Shown: positions 1-9,079 of the stretch, piece after piece
Layout: every line of letters starts with the position of its first letter
Position numbering within the stretch: the stretch's first letter is position 1
Assembly (NCBI GenBank): GCA_024330265.1
Contig: JANDLT010000031.1
Coordinates: 1-58,335, forward strand
Length of the DNA: 58,335 nt
Source: Pyrinomonadaceae bacterium MAG19_C2-C3
GTDB taxonomy: Bacteria > Acidobacteriota > Blastocatellia > Pyrinomonadales > Pyrinomonadaceae
Direction of reading: 5' to 3'
Notes under the pieces: generated by a model
Told to the model about the DNA's origin: nothing
Database searches by the model: none
What the model saw: the letters and a program-made list of their open reading frames with translations, nothing else
Translations under genes and position numbers: made by a program

Positions 1-97
1 CCACAGTTTTCCATACCCAACCTATCCTTTCCTAATTTCCAAACACCCTCTTAGAAAGTTGCCAACGCAAGAGCAGTGCAAGTAAGAGGAAAGCTAA

Positions 98-412
98 ATG
101 AGTGTCACGGAAATCGTCGAAGCGGTACGCGCGCTGTCGCCTAGTGAGCAAGCTCAAGTCAAAGCGTTAATCAACTCTCTACCTGACGACATGCCCGCTC
201 GTTCGTACAACACGCACGAAAGCGAACGGGCGTGGATTGAACAGCACCGCGACGAGTATCTAAATCAATGGGTCGCGCTCGACGGCGACCGTCTGCTCGC
301 GCACGGAACGGACGCGCGTGAAGTCTATCTTGCAGCACGCGCGACGAGCGATGCTGTTCCATATGTTGAGCGCGTCAAGCCGAGCGACAGATTACCGTTC
401 GGAGGATGGTGA
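98..412 (+). CDS. DUF5678-like small protein
   Basis: A 104-aa protein. Residues 1-30 are an acidic helical segment. The C-terminal half has the pattern of the DUF5678 family (a Trp followed by a short strand 'VALDGDRLLAHGTDAREVY', then a 'VPYVERV' strand). I know of no biochemical function for this family; members often sit directly upstream of a retropepsin-like gene, as here. The start is preceded by a GAGGA-type ribosome site at about 86-90. The end overlaps the next gene by 7 nt, so the two are probably translated together. Family assignment is from pattern recognition only. Confidence 0.6.
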   Translation: MSVTEIVEAVRALSPSEQAQVKALINSLPDDMPARSYNTHESERAWIEQHRDEYLNQWVALDGDRLLAHGTDAREVYLAARATSDAVPYVERVKPSDRLPFGGW

Positions 413-840
413 CGCCTGTGCCGCATGAACTCAGATTCGACAAAGCGCATGATTACAGCACCGCCGAGGCGCGCGACGGCATCACCGTTCCGGTCACTCT
501 GAGTACAGGACAAAGCAAGGTGGATTTAACGGCAAGCGTTGATACGGGTGCGAGTTTCTGCATCTTCGAGCGCGGCTACGGCGAGTTGTTAGGCTTAGAC
601 ATCGAAGCCGGACAGGTGGAAACGCTCGGCACGGCGACGGGAACATTCAAGGCTTACGGTCACGTGCTGACGCTTCTGACGCTGGGACTTTCGTTCGAGG
701 TGATGATTTACTTTGCCGGACACGAAGGCTTTGGGCGCAACGTGCTTGGACGACGCGGCTGGCTCGACCAAGTGCGGCTCGGAGTGATTGAGTACGACGG
801 CAAACTGTACTTGAGCAAATATGACAGCCCCAAATCGTGA
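406..840 (+). CDS. Retropepsin-like aspartyl protease
   Basis: A 144-aa single-domain protein with the pepsin/retropepsin active-site motif DTGAS at residues 46-50 (Asp46 is the expected nucleophile-activating aspartate). It is followed by the beta-rich pattern of the clan AA fold, including 'LGTATGTFKAYGHV' and 'FGRNVLGRRGWLD'. Like retroviral proteases it would need to dimerise to build a two-aspartate site. There is no signal peptide or membrane segment, so it is predicted cytoplasmic. The ATG lies inside the end of the DUF5678-like gene, with GGAGG just upstream, which implies translational coupling. The substrate is unknown; the partner gene product is an obvious candidate. Confidence 0.7.
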   Translation: MVTPVPHELRFDKAHDYSTAEARDGITVPVTLSTGQSKVDLTASVDTGASFCIFERGYGELLGLDIEAGQVETLGTATGTFKAYGHVLTLLTLGLSFEVMIYFAGHEGFGRNVLGRRGWLDQVRLGVIEYDGKLYLSKYDSPKS

Positions 841-1056
841 GCCGTACATCACCCTGACTAGCAAACAATTACATTGCTGATCTCAATCTGCGGAGTTGCT
901 ACGGACATCGGGAGACGACCTTCTTAGGTAGAGCAAAGTTCCAAAGCAACGATCAGCAAAATCAGCCTTATCACCGATTAAATTACATAGCCCACTGCGG
1001 CGCACCGCTCGAAAAGTTATTACTAAAGTGGAATTTGAATTGCACGAAGAGGCAAC

Positions 1057-1872
1057 ATGAAAACTATCGCAATCTCCAACCAAAAAGGCGGCGTTGGAAA
1101 AACCACAACAGCCGTTAACCTCGGTGCTGGATTAGCAATTGAAGGCTACCGCGTGTTGCTTATTGACCTTGATAGTCAATGCAACTTGACGCGGACGTTC
1201 ATTGCGCCGGAGATGATAACCAACACACTTGTCAGCGTGCTGATAGACGACAAAGGTGAGCGGCTTCCCTTCTCCGCTGCAATCTATGAAACCCACATCC
1301 AAAACCTTGATCTTGCCGCCTCTCATATCCGGCTTGCTCGATTAGAAAAGAGCGGACAATTCGACGACCTGTTCCGGCTCAAAGACGCTCTTGCTCCGCT
1401 TGAAACTGAATACGATTTCGTTCTCATAGATTGCCCGCCAAGTCTTGGTGTTATTGTCACGCAAGCACTTCTCGCATCCGATTCAGTTCTCATACCGCTG
1501 GCGGCAGAATACTACGCTTTTGAAGGCACACAGGACCTGGAGGAGACAATCAAGAGCATTAGGCGATCAAACCCCGCGCTGGCGATTCTCGGCTATGTCG
1601 TGACGCGCTTTGACGCCCGCACAACCGCATCGGCTGATGCTTACGCGCAAGCCAGAACCATGTTTGGCGATAAATTACTTGAAACGCTGATTCGCAGCAA
1701 CACTCACTTGATAGCTGCCCCCGCTTATCGTCAATCAATTCACGAGTACGCGCAAAACTCACGCGGGAGTGAAGATTACATGAACCTGATGCACGAGTTG
1801 CTTGCAAGGATGGAGATGACACAAAAAGTTAGATTGATTAAACAAGAACGACGGAGCGGTAGTGCAAAATGA
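1057..1872 (+). CDS. parA: ParA-type partition ATPase
   Basis: A 271-aa MinD/ParA-superfamily ATPase. The deviant Walker A motif KGGVGKTT is at residues 10-17, a Walker A' 'VLLIDLDSQCN' near residue 33 and the Walker B-like 'FVLIDCPPS' near 123. The length fits a type Ib/chromosomal-style ParA with no N-terminal DNA-binding domain. It drives segregation of the replicon by ATP-dependent patterning on the nucleoid, normally with a ParB-type centromere-binding partner. No ParB is recognisable nearby; the next gene overlaps by 4 nt (ATGA) and may supply the DNA-binding role or be the replication initiator. A GAGG ribosome site lies 6-10 nt before the ATG. Confidence 0.9.
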   Translation: MKTIAISNQKGGVGKTTTAVNLGAGLAIEGYRVLLIDLDSQCNLTRTFIAPEMITNTLVSVLIDDKGERLPFSAAIYETHIQNLDLAASHIRLARLEKSGQFDDLFRLKDALAPLETEYDFVLIDCPPSLGVIVTQALLASDSVLIPLAAEYYAFEGTQDLEETIKSIRRSNPALAILGYVVTRFDARTTASADAYAQARTMFGDKLLETLIRSNTHLIAAPAYRQSIHEYAQNSRGSEDYMNLMHELLARMEMTQKVRLIKQERRSGSAK

Positions 1873-2846
1873 CAAGAAGCGTGCCCAAAGAAAAACTCAA
1901 TATCACAACTCGCAAGCCACGACCTAAAGGCGACATGTTCGCCAACTTGCGTAAGCCACATGAAATTGAGACGCCCCCAATTGAGGATTTAATTCCTACT
2001 GATAGAAGCGAAGCTACGTCTATTTTGCAGCATCCAATTAGCCTGGTTGAATCAACTAGCCTAGTTGATTCTAGTAAAGAAGCCCGGTTAAAAACTAGCC
2101 TAGTTGATTCAACTAGCCATATCAAATCAACTGATCAAGATCTGAATGTTGATGTCTGGGGTAGCGTGCCAGAAATACACACGGGCTATGTCAAGTTATT
2201 TAACGTCATCATTGATTCTATTTATCCTCAACTAAACCCTGCGGAACAAGCGATATACACCCATCTTTTTCGATTATCGTGGGGACACCGGAAAGGTAGT
2301 TGCTTCATAGGTTTACCTAAACTCGCGGCGCGTGCGGGCATGTCCGTGTCTCCAGCGCAAAAAGCAATTACGAGATTAGTAAGCAAAGGACTGATTGAGA
2401 AAGCAACGCTAATCTTCGGTCGCGGGAAAGAGCAAGGAACTGAATTTAGGCTACCGCTTCCGACTAGGCTAGTCGAATCAGTTAGGCTAGTTGATTCGAC
2501 TAGCCTAGTTAAATCAACCTACATTAAAGAAAACACATTAAAAGACACACACAACACAGAGCAAAGTGTGGGTGTGTTATCTCGTTTCACGTTGCAAGAG
2601 TGTCGGAGGTACGCTGACGGCTTACGTGCTGACGGAATTAACAATCCCGGAGGTTACGCAACGAAGATTCATCGAAGTGGGGAAGCCGACGAGCAAATCA
2701 CTAAATTTCTTGCACCAATCGAATCAGCGAAAGCGGTTGACACAAGCGCGTGTCCCGATTGTCACGGTACAGGCTTCTATGAGCCGGGTGGAACGGGTCA
2801 AGGTGTAGCGAAGTGCAAGCACAATAAGCTGCCTGCAGCGATCTAA
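1869..2846 (+). CDS. Winged-helix replication-initiator-like protein with intragenic repeats
   Basis: A 325-aa protein overlapping parA by 4 nt. The centre (about residues 97-195) is a winged-helix domain ('NPAEQAIYTHLFRLSWG', 'IGLPKLAARAGMSVSPAQKAITRLVSKGLIEKA'), the kind found in plasmid replication and partition proteins. It is flanked on both sides by low-complexity hexapeptide units of the form S/R-L-V-E/D-S-T. At the DNA level these are 18-bp repeats, so the gene may carry its own binding sites. The C-terminus has a CxxC...C pattern ('CPDCHGTG', 'CKH') like a DnaJ-type zinc knuckle. Position after parA supports a replication or partition role, but I cannot name the family; initiator is an inference. 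Confidence 0.6.
   Translation: MTRSVPKEKLNITTRKPRPKGDMFANLRKPHEIETPPIEDLIPTDRSEATSILQHPISLVESTSLVDSSKEARLKTSLVDSTSHIKSTDQDLNVDVWGSVPEIHTGYVKLFNVIIDSIYPQLNPAEQAIYTHLFRLSWGHRKGSCFIGLPKLAARAGMSVSPAQKAITRLVSKGLIEKATLIFGRGKEQGTEFRLPLPTRLVESVRLVDSTSLVKSTYIKENTLKDTHNTEQSVGVLSRFTLQECRRYADGLRADGINNPGGYATKIHRSGEADEQITKFLAPIESAKAVDTSACPDCHGTGFYEPGGTGQGVAKCKHNKLPAAI
2037..2125. repeat. Intragenic iteron-like repeats, 5' block
   Basis: AACTAGCCTAGTTGATTC occurs exactly at 2054-2071 and 2093-2110. Related half-copies lie at 2041-2058 and 2111-2131. The unit mixes two inverted motifs, CTAGCCTAG and TTGATTCAA, so it is nearly palindromic. The blocks are inside the winged-helix gene and read in-frame as SLVDST-type hexapeptides. 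Confidence 0.8.
2461..2519. repeat. Intragenic iteron-like repeats, 3' block
   Basis: Three related units (ACTAGGCTAGTCGAATC, GTTAGGCTAGTTGATTC, ACTAGCCTAGTTAAATC) lie end to end after the winged-helix domain. They use the same vocabulary and reading frame as the block at 2037-2125 and encode RLVES-V-RLVDST-SLVKST. Confidence 0.8.
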
Positions 2847-2976
2847 TGATTGACACATAAGTTCTGCTATTTCGTGCACAATCGTTTCCCGCTTACATCA
2901 CTGCCGGCAAATAAAAATTCAGTTACCATGTGCAAACGCCAAATAGCATTTCTCCTGCCTACTTACCTTCCATATT

Positions 2977-3987
2977 ATGAATCCTCAATCACATCGCGGA
3001 GATTTGACAGCCCGGATGGTCGAGTTGCTGCTGCTGCTAACCGATGGTTCGCGCTCACAGAGAGAACTGATTAAACACTTTGGTGTTGACCGCAAAACCA
3101 TCAAGCGCGCGATTGACGCGCTTTCTCTGCACTATCAAATCGTTGAGGAACCTGACGGGCGAGAAATCCGCTACCGCTTCAGCGACGATTATAAGTTCGT
3201 CCCGCCGACACTGACGCCTTCAGAGTTGGCGACGCTCTTACTGGCGCAAGAATCAATCGCCGCGACTGGACTATCAGCATTCGGTTCACCCTTTGCGGAA
3301 CATGCTCGCCGACTATTGATGAAGGTTCGCATCTCACTGCCCGCTCCACTTCAAGCCAAACTAGACGCTTTAGCAAGCGTCTTTGGTTCTGCTGCTGTTG
3401 CCGCGAAAGACTTTGCGCCACACGCCGCAACTGTTGATCGCTTGACGAACGCCGCGATGGAGCAACGTCAGGTGCGACTTCGCTACCACAGCCTCACCGA
3501 CGACAAAATAAAGGAACGCCTCATTGATCCGTACTCGGTCTATTTCGACCCTGACGGCGCGACGCTCAAACTCATTGCCTACGATTATCTAAGACATGAC
3601 ATTATTCCGTTCTCGATAGACCACATCAAAACGCTGCACGATACGGACACTCACTTCACGCGCCCGCCGGATTTTAATTTGCACCACTATCTTACCGAAC
3701 GCTGCTTCAACGGCATTCACGGCGAACCCATTACTGTTCGTTTGCGCGCACACAACATGACCGCGCGTATCTTCCGCGAGCGCGTCTTTCATCCGTCACA
3801 ACATGTCGTAGAAGACACTCCCAATACGGTGACAATTGAAATGCGCGTCGCACGCGGTCGCGGACTCGTTCGCTTCATACTTAGTTGGTCGCCCGACATT
3901 GAAGTGATCAAACCCGAAGAACTGCTCTGCGAAATCGCAGACCTACACAGACAGTCGCTTGCGCGCATGGTTGACGTGGCAAAATAA
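2977..3987 (+). CDS. WYL-domain transcriptional regulator
   Basis: A 336-aa regulator. An N-terminal DeoR/HTH_11-type helix-turn-helix (residues about 10-65, 'RSQRELIKHFGVDRKTIKRAIDAL') is followed by a WYL domain (about 145-240, with 'QRQVRLRYHSLTDDKIKERLIDPYSVYFDPDGATLKLIAYDYLRHDI') and a C-terminal WCX-like region. WYL proteins sense nucleic-acid-type ligands and are recurrent regulators of CRISPR-Cas and other defence loci. It lies directly upstream of cas3 in the same direction, about 90 nt apart, so regulation of the cas genes is the natural reading. A shorter overlapping frame beginning at 2850 is not coding. Confidence 0.88.
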   Translation: MNPQSHRGDLTARMVELLLLLTDGSRSQRELIKHFGVDRKTIKRAIDALSLHYQIVEEPDGREIRYRFSDDYKFVPPTLTPSELATLLLAQESIAATGLSAFGSPFAEHARRLLMKVRISLPAPLQAKLDALASVFGSAAVAAKDFAPHAATVDRLTNAAMEQRQVRLRYHSLTDDKIKERLIDPYSVYFDPDGATLKLIAYDYLRHDIIPFSIDHIKTLHDTDTHFTRPPDFNLHHYLTERCFNGIHGEPITVRLRAHNMTARIFRERVFHPSQHVVEDTPNTVTIEMRVARGRGLVRFILSWSPDIEVIKPEELLCEIADLHRQSLARMVDVAK

Positions 3988-4076
3988 ATTTCAAATTGAG
4001 TACGACGTTACCCCGTACACGCCCGATGTAGGTTGTAGTCTGCCCCTAGAAGTTAAATGATCTGGGAGAATCATGT

Positions 4077-6887
4077 ATGACCGACCTTCCGCTGACAGAA
4101 GCACAGTTGCGGCTACTTTGGGGTAAGACTTGCCGCCACAAAGATGACCCGGAGCATTACGCCGTGCGCTATCATCCGTTGCTCTTTCACCTGCTCGACG
4201 TGGCGCACGCGGCACTGGCGTTATGGGACAACGTGCTGCCCACAGCTTTCAAGGAGCGCATCGCATCCGCGCTGCGTTGCGATTTGAAGCAGGCACGCTG
4301 GGTGGTCAGTTTTCTGGCGGGCGTTCACGATCTCGGAAAAGCGACGCCGGGTTTTCAGCTTCAAAGCACAACGCTCGACGACTGGCTTCCGAAGAATTTG
4401 GCGCAACTCGGACTTACCGTTCCGCTGAGGTGTGATAGCAAGCCGCACAACTTCGTCTCCACCAAAGAACTCTGTTCGTTCTTGCGCGATTCATCTTTCT
4501 TCTGGCAGAGCGACAAGTGTAGTGCCCGCGTACTGGGGCACATCACAGGCGCGCACCACGGCACGTTCCCTGAAAGCTTTGATTATGCACGGTGGGGCGA
4601 ATCTGTGTGCGGCGATGCGAAGTGGCACGAGGTGCGGCTCGCGCTCATGCACGAACTGCGCGCAGCGTTGTGTCCGCCGAGGTTCGTCTTTCCCGCAGTA
4701 GAGTGGCGCGAAGATAAGGTTGGAGCAGTGCCGCAACTAGCCGGTTTCATCTCCGTCGCCGATTGGATTGGCTCGTCATTCAAGTTGGTCGGACACCGTG
4801 ACGGCACGCTTCCGCTCGCTGAATACATCCTAGAATCAGAAAATCGGGCGCAAGAGGCACTTTATGACTTCGGTTGGGCGGCGACACCCGCACCGCGAGG
4901 CGTGCGTCCAGACTTCGCCGAGTTTTGGGGGTTTGCGCCCAACGCGCTGCAAGAAGCCGTGATAGAGCAAACACGCGCCGTGACCGCGCCGTTCTTTCTT
5001 TTGATCGAAGCACCAATGGGTGTCGGCAAAACCGAAACCGCGCTGTGGGCGTGCGACGCCGCGCAAGCGAAAGCCAACAGCGGCTTCTATGTCGCACTCC
5101 CAACGCAGGCGACCTCAAACGCGATGTATAAGCGCGTCAAGAAGTTTCTGATTAAGCGATACAAGGACGAACAGGCAATTCATCTGCAACTCGTTCACAG
5201 CCACGCCAGATTGTCGGACAAGGTGAAGATTGTTTTTCGGGGGCTGGAGCCGCTCTACGATTCAAACCTTACGCCCGATGAAGCGCGCGTGGTAGCGGCG
5301 AGTTGGTTCTGCGGTGCTAAACGTCCGCTGCTCGCGCCCTTTGGCGTCGGCACGATAGACCAGACTTTGCTCGCCGCTTTGCAAACACGTCATTGGTTTG
5401 TGCGCCTGTTCGGGCTGGCGGGCAAAGTCGTGGTGTTCGACGAGGTTCACGCCTACGACACTTACATGAGCCGTCTGCTGACGACGCTTATCGCATGGCT
5501 ACGTGAGGTCGGGTGCAGCGTCATCCTGCTGTCGGCAACGCTGCCCACTTCTAAACGCCGCGAACTGACACGCGCGTGGGGCGGTGAATTGCCCGCCGAT
5601 GAAGCGGCTTACCCGCGTCTGACATGGTGTTCGCTTGATCAATCAACCGCGACCTCAATACCCGTCGCGTCAAGCGATCAAGAACAGAAAGATAACCAAG
5701 AACCCAAGCCGGTCGCCGTGCGCCACCTTCGACCGGACGAAGTGGGTAAAACGCTGCGCGATAAACTTCGAGACGGCGGTTGCGCCGCGATCATATGCAA
5801 TACAGTCGTCGAGGCGCAAGAGATGTTCGAGCGGTTACGCTCTGAGGTCGGCGACGTAGTGCCTGCGGAAGGTTGGACGCTGTTCCACGCGCGTATGCCA
5901 TTTGGTTGGCGGCAGAGAATCGAAGATACGGTCGTCAAACGTTTCGGTAAGCAGAAAGCGAAACGTCCGCCTTGCGCCGTCGTAGTGGCGACCCAAGTCA
6001 TAGAGCAGTCGCTGGATTTGGATTTCGATTGGATGGCGAGCTTCATGGCTCCCGGCGATCTTCTGCTTCAACGTTTGGGACGTCTGCAACGCCACTCGAA
6101 AGACGAGAACGGTGTGACTATCGAGCGACCCGCATTGTTGCAGACGCCCGAAATAGCGGTGATGTGCGATGCGACCGGAAACGAGATTCCATCATTCGGT
6201 CGCAGCGAAAAGGTGTATGAACTTTACGTGCTGCTGCGCTCGTGGCTCGTGTGGCGCGGACGGAGTGAGGTTCAACTACCCGATGAAATCGAGGCACTCG
6301 TCCAAGCCGTTTACGACGACAAGCCGCAAATGCCCGATGCAAATTGGCAAAACGCGCTCACCAAAGCCGAACAAGCCGCCGAACAAAAACGTCGTAAAGC
6401 GGAAATGACAGCCGAGAAGGTGGTGGTAAGCGTCCGCGGCGAAAACGGAGAGCTTCGTGACCCGTATAAGTTCGTAGATGCTCCCAATCTCGACCTGTAC
6501 GACGAAGACGATCCAACCGCGCACAAAACCCTGCGCGCTGCGACGCGCGACGGCGATCCGTCGGTGATGGTGGTCTGCCTTTGTCGTCACGAAGGGCAAC
6601 TCTTCTTCTTCAACGACGCGGGAGAACGAGACACCACGCATTCGCCGCTCGACTTGGACATAGAGCCGACCCCCGACCTCACACGCAAACTCATCGAACA
6701 TTCGCTATCGCTTTCGCATCGCGCGCTTTTCGAGGAGCTATGCAGAAAGAAAGTCCCGGTAGGTTGGAAGAAGTCGCCAGTGCTACGTCACTTTCGCCCG
6801 CTTAAACTTGATAACAACCTGACCACAGTCAATGGATACCGCCTACGACTTCACCACGAGTTAGGTTTAGTTATCGAAAAAGAATAG
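4077..6887 (+). CDS. cas3: CRISPR-associated helicase-nuclease Cas3 (type I-E)
   Basis: A 936-aa protein with the fused HD nuclease and SF2 helicase layout. HD motifs: 'HPLLFHLLDVAHAA' near residue 33, 'GVHDLGK' near 81 and 'TGAHHG' near 158. Helicase motifs: Walker A GVGKTE near 315, DEVH near 455, SATLP near 486, QVIEQSLDLD near 640 and QRLGRLQRH near 664. Cas3 is recruited by target-bound Cascade and unwinds and degrades the target DNA. The length is close to the usual ~890-950 aa. No frameshift or missing catalytic residue is visible. It is separated from the Cascade genes by 447 nt that contain a promoter. Confidence 0.95.
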   Translation: MTDLPLTEAQLRLLWGKTCRHKDDPEHYAVRYHPLLFHLLDVAHAALALWDNVLPTAFKERIASALRCDLKQARWVVSFLAGVHDLGKATPGFQLQSTTLDDWLPKNLAQLGLTVPLRCDSKPHNFVSTKELCSFLRDSSFFWQSDKCSARVLGHITGAHHGTFPESFDYARWGESVCGDAKWHEVRLALMHELRAALCPPRFVFPAVEWREDKVGAVPQLAGFISVADWIGSSFKLVGHRDGTLPLAEYILESENRAQEALYDFGWAATPAPRGVRPDFAEFWGFAPNALQEAVIEQTRAVTAPFFLLIEAPMGVGKTETALWACDAAQAKANSGFYVALPTQATSNAMYKRVKKFLIKRYKDEQAIHLQLVHSHARLSDKVKIVFRGLEPLYDSNLTPDEARVVAASWFCGAKRPLLAPFGVGTIDQTLLAALQTRHWFVRLFGLAGKVVVFDEVHAYDTYMSRLLTTLIAWLREVGCSVILLSATLPTSKRRELTRAWGGELPADEAAYPRLTWCSLDQSTATSIPVASSDQEQKDNQEPKPVAVRHLRPDEVGKTLRDKLRDGGCAAIICNTVVEAQEMFERLRSEVGDVVPAEGWTLFHARMPFGWRQRIEDTVVKRFGKQKAKRPPCAVVVATQVIEQSLDLDFDWMASFMAPGDLLLQRLGRLQRHSKDENGVTIERPALLQTPEIAVMCDATGNEIPSFGRSEKVYELYVLLRSWLVWRGRSEVQLPDEIEALVQAVYDDKPQMPDANWQNALTKAEQAAEQKRRKAEMTAEKVVVSVRGENGELRDPYKFVDAPNLDLYDEDDPTAHKTLRAATRDGDPSVMVVCLCRHEGQLFFFNDAGERDTTHSPLDLDIEPTPDLTRKLIEHSLSLSHRALFEELCRKKVPVGWKKSPVLRHFRPLKLDNNLTTVNGYRLRLHHELGLVIEKE

Positions 6888-7334
6888 TCGAGGTAGTAAG
6901 CCACTCCGCATTCGTCCCCATATACATGAGGAACACGTTGCCACCAGTCACTAATTAGGGTTCACCTCCGAAGTCTCGGAGAAAAAACCACCCAAAAATT
7001 AACAACGATTTGATGCAGACATGAGTGCTATGTTAGCTGATTTACGTGTCATTGAAAAAAGCTATTGACAGAATACGATTCAAGGTCTATAAGTTTTTGC
7101 AAGAATGTTGTAGAGTTTTCAGCTATCACAAATTACTTAGGTGAAGCACTAAAGGCACGATGCAGAGAATCACAAAAGAAATCAACAGCGACTTGTATGT
7201 GAACATGAATAAATCACGGTTACTCATAAGCATTTAGAACAAAACCGGATTCGATTGTCAGATGTTCAGCTTAAAAAGATATTGCAATTTACCAAATGCG
7301 AACTCAAAACGCGACGTAAAGAAAGAGCCAAGTA
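6888..7334. other. Intergenic region with long 5' leader of the cas operon
   Basis: 447 nt between cas3 and casA, clearly more AT-rich than the flanking genes. It has a sigma70-like promoter at 7065-7093 and then about 235 nt of untranslated leader before the GTG of casA. I see no convincing ORF; a 25-codon frame from 7159 has no support. The long leader could host regulation, but no recognised riboregulator is visible. Confidence 0.6.
7065..7093 (+). promoter_or_regulatory. Sigma70-like promoter for the Cascade operon
   Basis: TTGACA at 7065-7070 and TATAAG at 7088-7093, separated by exactly 17 nt. This is the best consensus promoter seen in the window. It points at casABCDE-cas1-cas2, so Cascade may be transcribed independently of cas3. 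Confidence 0.65.
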
Positions 7335-9032
7335 GTGACTTTCACCTTTGATCTCACCTCACAACCGTGGATTCCCGTGTTACGCAATGACGGCAGTTTT
7401 GCCGAGCTAGGTTTACGCGATGTTTTGGTGCAGTCCGCGCACCTGCGCGAGGTCGCGCATGATTCGCCGCTGTTCGTCGCTTCGATTTATCCGGTGCTGA
7501 GCGCGATTCTGCACCGCGTGTTGCTTGGTAGAACCACCCGCGAGCGCATCACCGCGTGGGAAACGATTTGGCATAAGAAACAGTTCGGTGTCGAGGAAGT
7601 AATCACCATAGACGCTTACTTCCGTCGTTGGAGTGATCGCTTCGATTTGTTCCACACACGTTTTCCTTTCTATCAAATCGCCGGGTTGGAGATGAAGGAA
7701 TCAAGCGCGCTGTCACGATTGGCGATGGAAGAGAACAACGCGCCCCCGCAGTTCGCTAACGCCGCCAACCCCGAATGGCAATCGCCGTCTCCGGCACTCG
7801 CGGCGCAACTGCTGGTGACGATTCAGAACTTCGCGCTCGGCTTCGGTAAAAGCTCCAAAGCCACTATTGCGGGGGAAGAGATCGAGCCACCATATTCAGC
7901 AGACGGTCCGTTATTACGCGGCTTCACGGTGTGGTCTTCGGGCGAAACGCTGTTCCAAACCTTGATGCTGTGTTTAGTGCCGCATATGTTGTCCACAGAG
8001 GACAAGCCATGCTGGGAACTTGATGCGCCTCACGAACTCCGCGACAAGTTGGTGAACGGCAAGCGTCAAACGACCCCACCGCGCGGCGTGTGCGACCGTC
8101 TGACGTTGCAGAGCCGTTTGATTCGATTGCTGCCAGAGGAAAAGGACGGGGCGGTTATCGTGCCGCGTGCTTACTTCACGCAGGGGCGCAGTTTGGAAAA
8201 AGATGCCACCGGACGACCTTCGTTTCACCCGCTCAAACTCTACACTGTCTCCAAGAAAGAGGGTGTGATGGTGATGGGTCTGTCCGAAGGTCGCGCTATC
8301 TGGCGCAACGCTCACGCTTTGCTGTCACCCAATGCCCATAATCAAACCGAGGACAATCTGCTCGCTTGGATGCGACAATTGGTTGCTGATGGCGGCGTGT
8401 TCGCGCCCGACTTCCGACCCAATCTCAACGTCGTTGGCATGGCGACCGAGCCGGGCAAAGCCGGTAAGTTTCTGCTCTGGCGGCATGACCGTCTGCCGCT
8501 CCCGCCCGCGTTGCTGCTCCAGCCCAATCTACGCGAATGGCTTGAAGCAGCTAATGAAGATGCCGAGCGCGTCGCCGAAGAGATGCGCCGCCGCTTCAAG
8601 ATTGTGGCGATCACCTTTATCGCGGGTGGAACAGAGAGCGGAAGCAAACCACATCCCGATGATGTGAAAGCGTTCATCTACAAGTTCGATCCACGCCGCT
8701 CGTTCTGGTCACACATCGAAAATCATTTCTACCGGCTGCTCAAACAATTGCCGGAGCAGCCTGAATTAGCGTTTGCAGAGTGGGAACGCGACGTGCAACA
8801 CGCCGCCGAAGAATGCCTACAAGCCGCGTGCAACTCCCTCGGCACATCGCCGCGAGCCATCTCTGCCGTTGCACAGATAGACGTTAAAAAGGGCTTACAA
8901 CCTGCTTACCTGCGCGATCCAAAGAGCTATCTCGCCGCTAGAAAGCAGCGCGAGAAAAACTTAAACACAGCTAGTGACGACTCCGAAGGTCACGATGCGA
9001 CTTCGACCTCTTCGACACCCACCGCGCCTTAA
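7335..9032 (+). CDS. casA: Cascade large subunit Cse1/Cas8e
   Basis: A 565-aa protein of the Cse1 (CasA/Cas8e) family. It opens with the typical 'FDLTSQPWIPVLRNDG' and 'LGLRDVL' segment, followed by 'FPFYQ' and a long alpha/beta body. The large subunit recognises the PAM, opens the target duplex and recruits Cas3. It is somewhat longer than the E. coli protein (about 500 aa), with a low-complexity Ser/Thr tail at the end. The start is GTG. First gene of the compact casABCDE-cas1-cas2 operon; the small subunit follows after 47 nt. Confidence 0.93.
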   Translation: MTFTFDLTSQPWIPVLRNDGSFAELGLRDVLVQSAHLREVAHDSPLFVASIYPVLSAILHRVLLGRTTRERITAWETIWHKKQFGVEEVITIDAYFRRWSDRFDLFHTRFPFYQIAGLEMKESSALSRLAMEENNAPPQFANAANPEWQSPSPALAAQLLVTIQNFALGFGKSSKATIAGEEIEPPYSADGPLLRGFTVWSSGETLFQTLMLCLVPHMLSTEDKPCWELDAPHELRDKLVNGKRQTTPPRGVCDRLTLQSRLIRLLPEEKDGAVIVPRAYFTQGRSLEKDATGRPSFHPLKLYTVSKKEGVMVMGLSEGRAIWRNAHALLSPNAHNQTEDNLLAWMRQLVADGGVFAPDFRPNLNVVGMATEPGKAGKFLLWRHDRLPLPPALLLQPNLREWLEAANEDAERVAEEMRRRFKIVAITFIAGGTESGSKPHPDDVKAFIYKFDPRRSFWSHIENHFYRLLKQLPEQPELAFAEWERDVQHAAEECLQAACNSLGTSPRAISAVAQIDVKKGLQPAYLRDPKSYLAARKQREKNLNTASDDSEGHDATSTSSTPTAP

Positions 9033-9079
9033 AAAGCACGCAACTTTTCACTCTATTCCGCTTCAGGAGGTACTCGTTC

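Noticed and set aside
1132..1326. Small minus-strand frames under parA and other conserved genes
   Set aside because: Shadows of clearly coding sequence on the other strand.
2850..3074. 74-codon frame upstream of the WYL regulator
   Set aside because: It overlaps the WYL gene in another frame, has an unlikely composition and no ribosome site; the WYL frame clearly codes.
6276..6701. 141-codon minus-strand frame inside cas3
   Set aside because: Antisense to well-conserved cas3 sequence; GC-rich antisense frames are common here.
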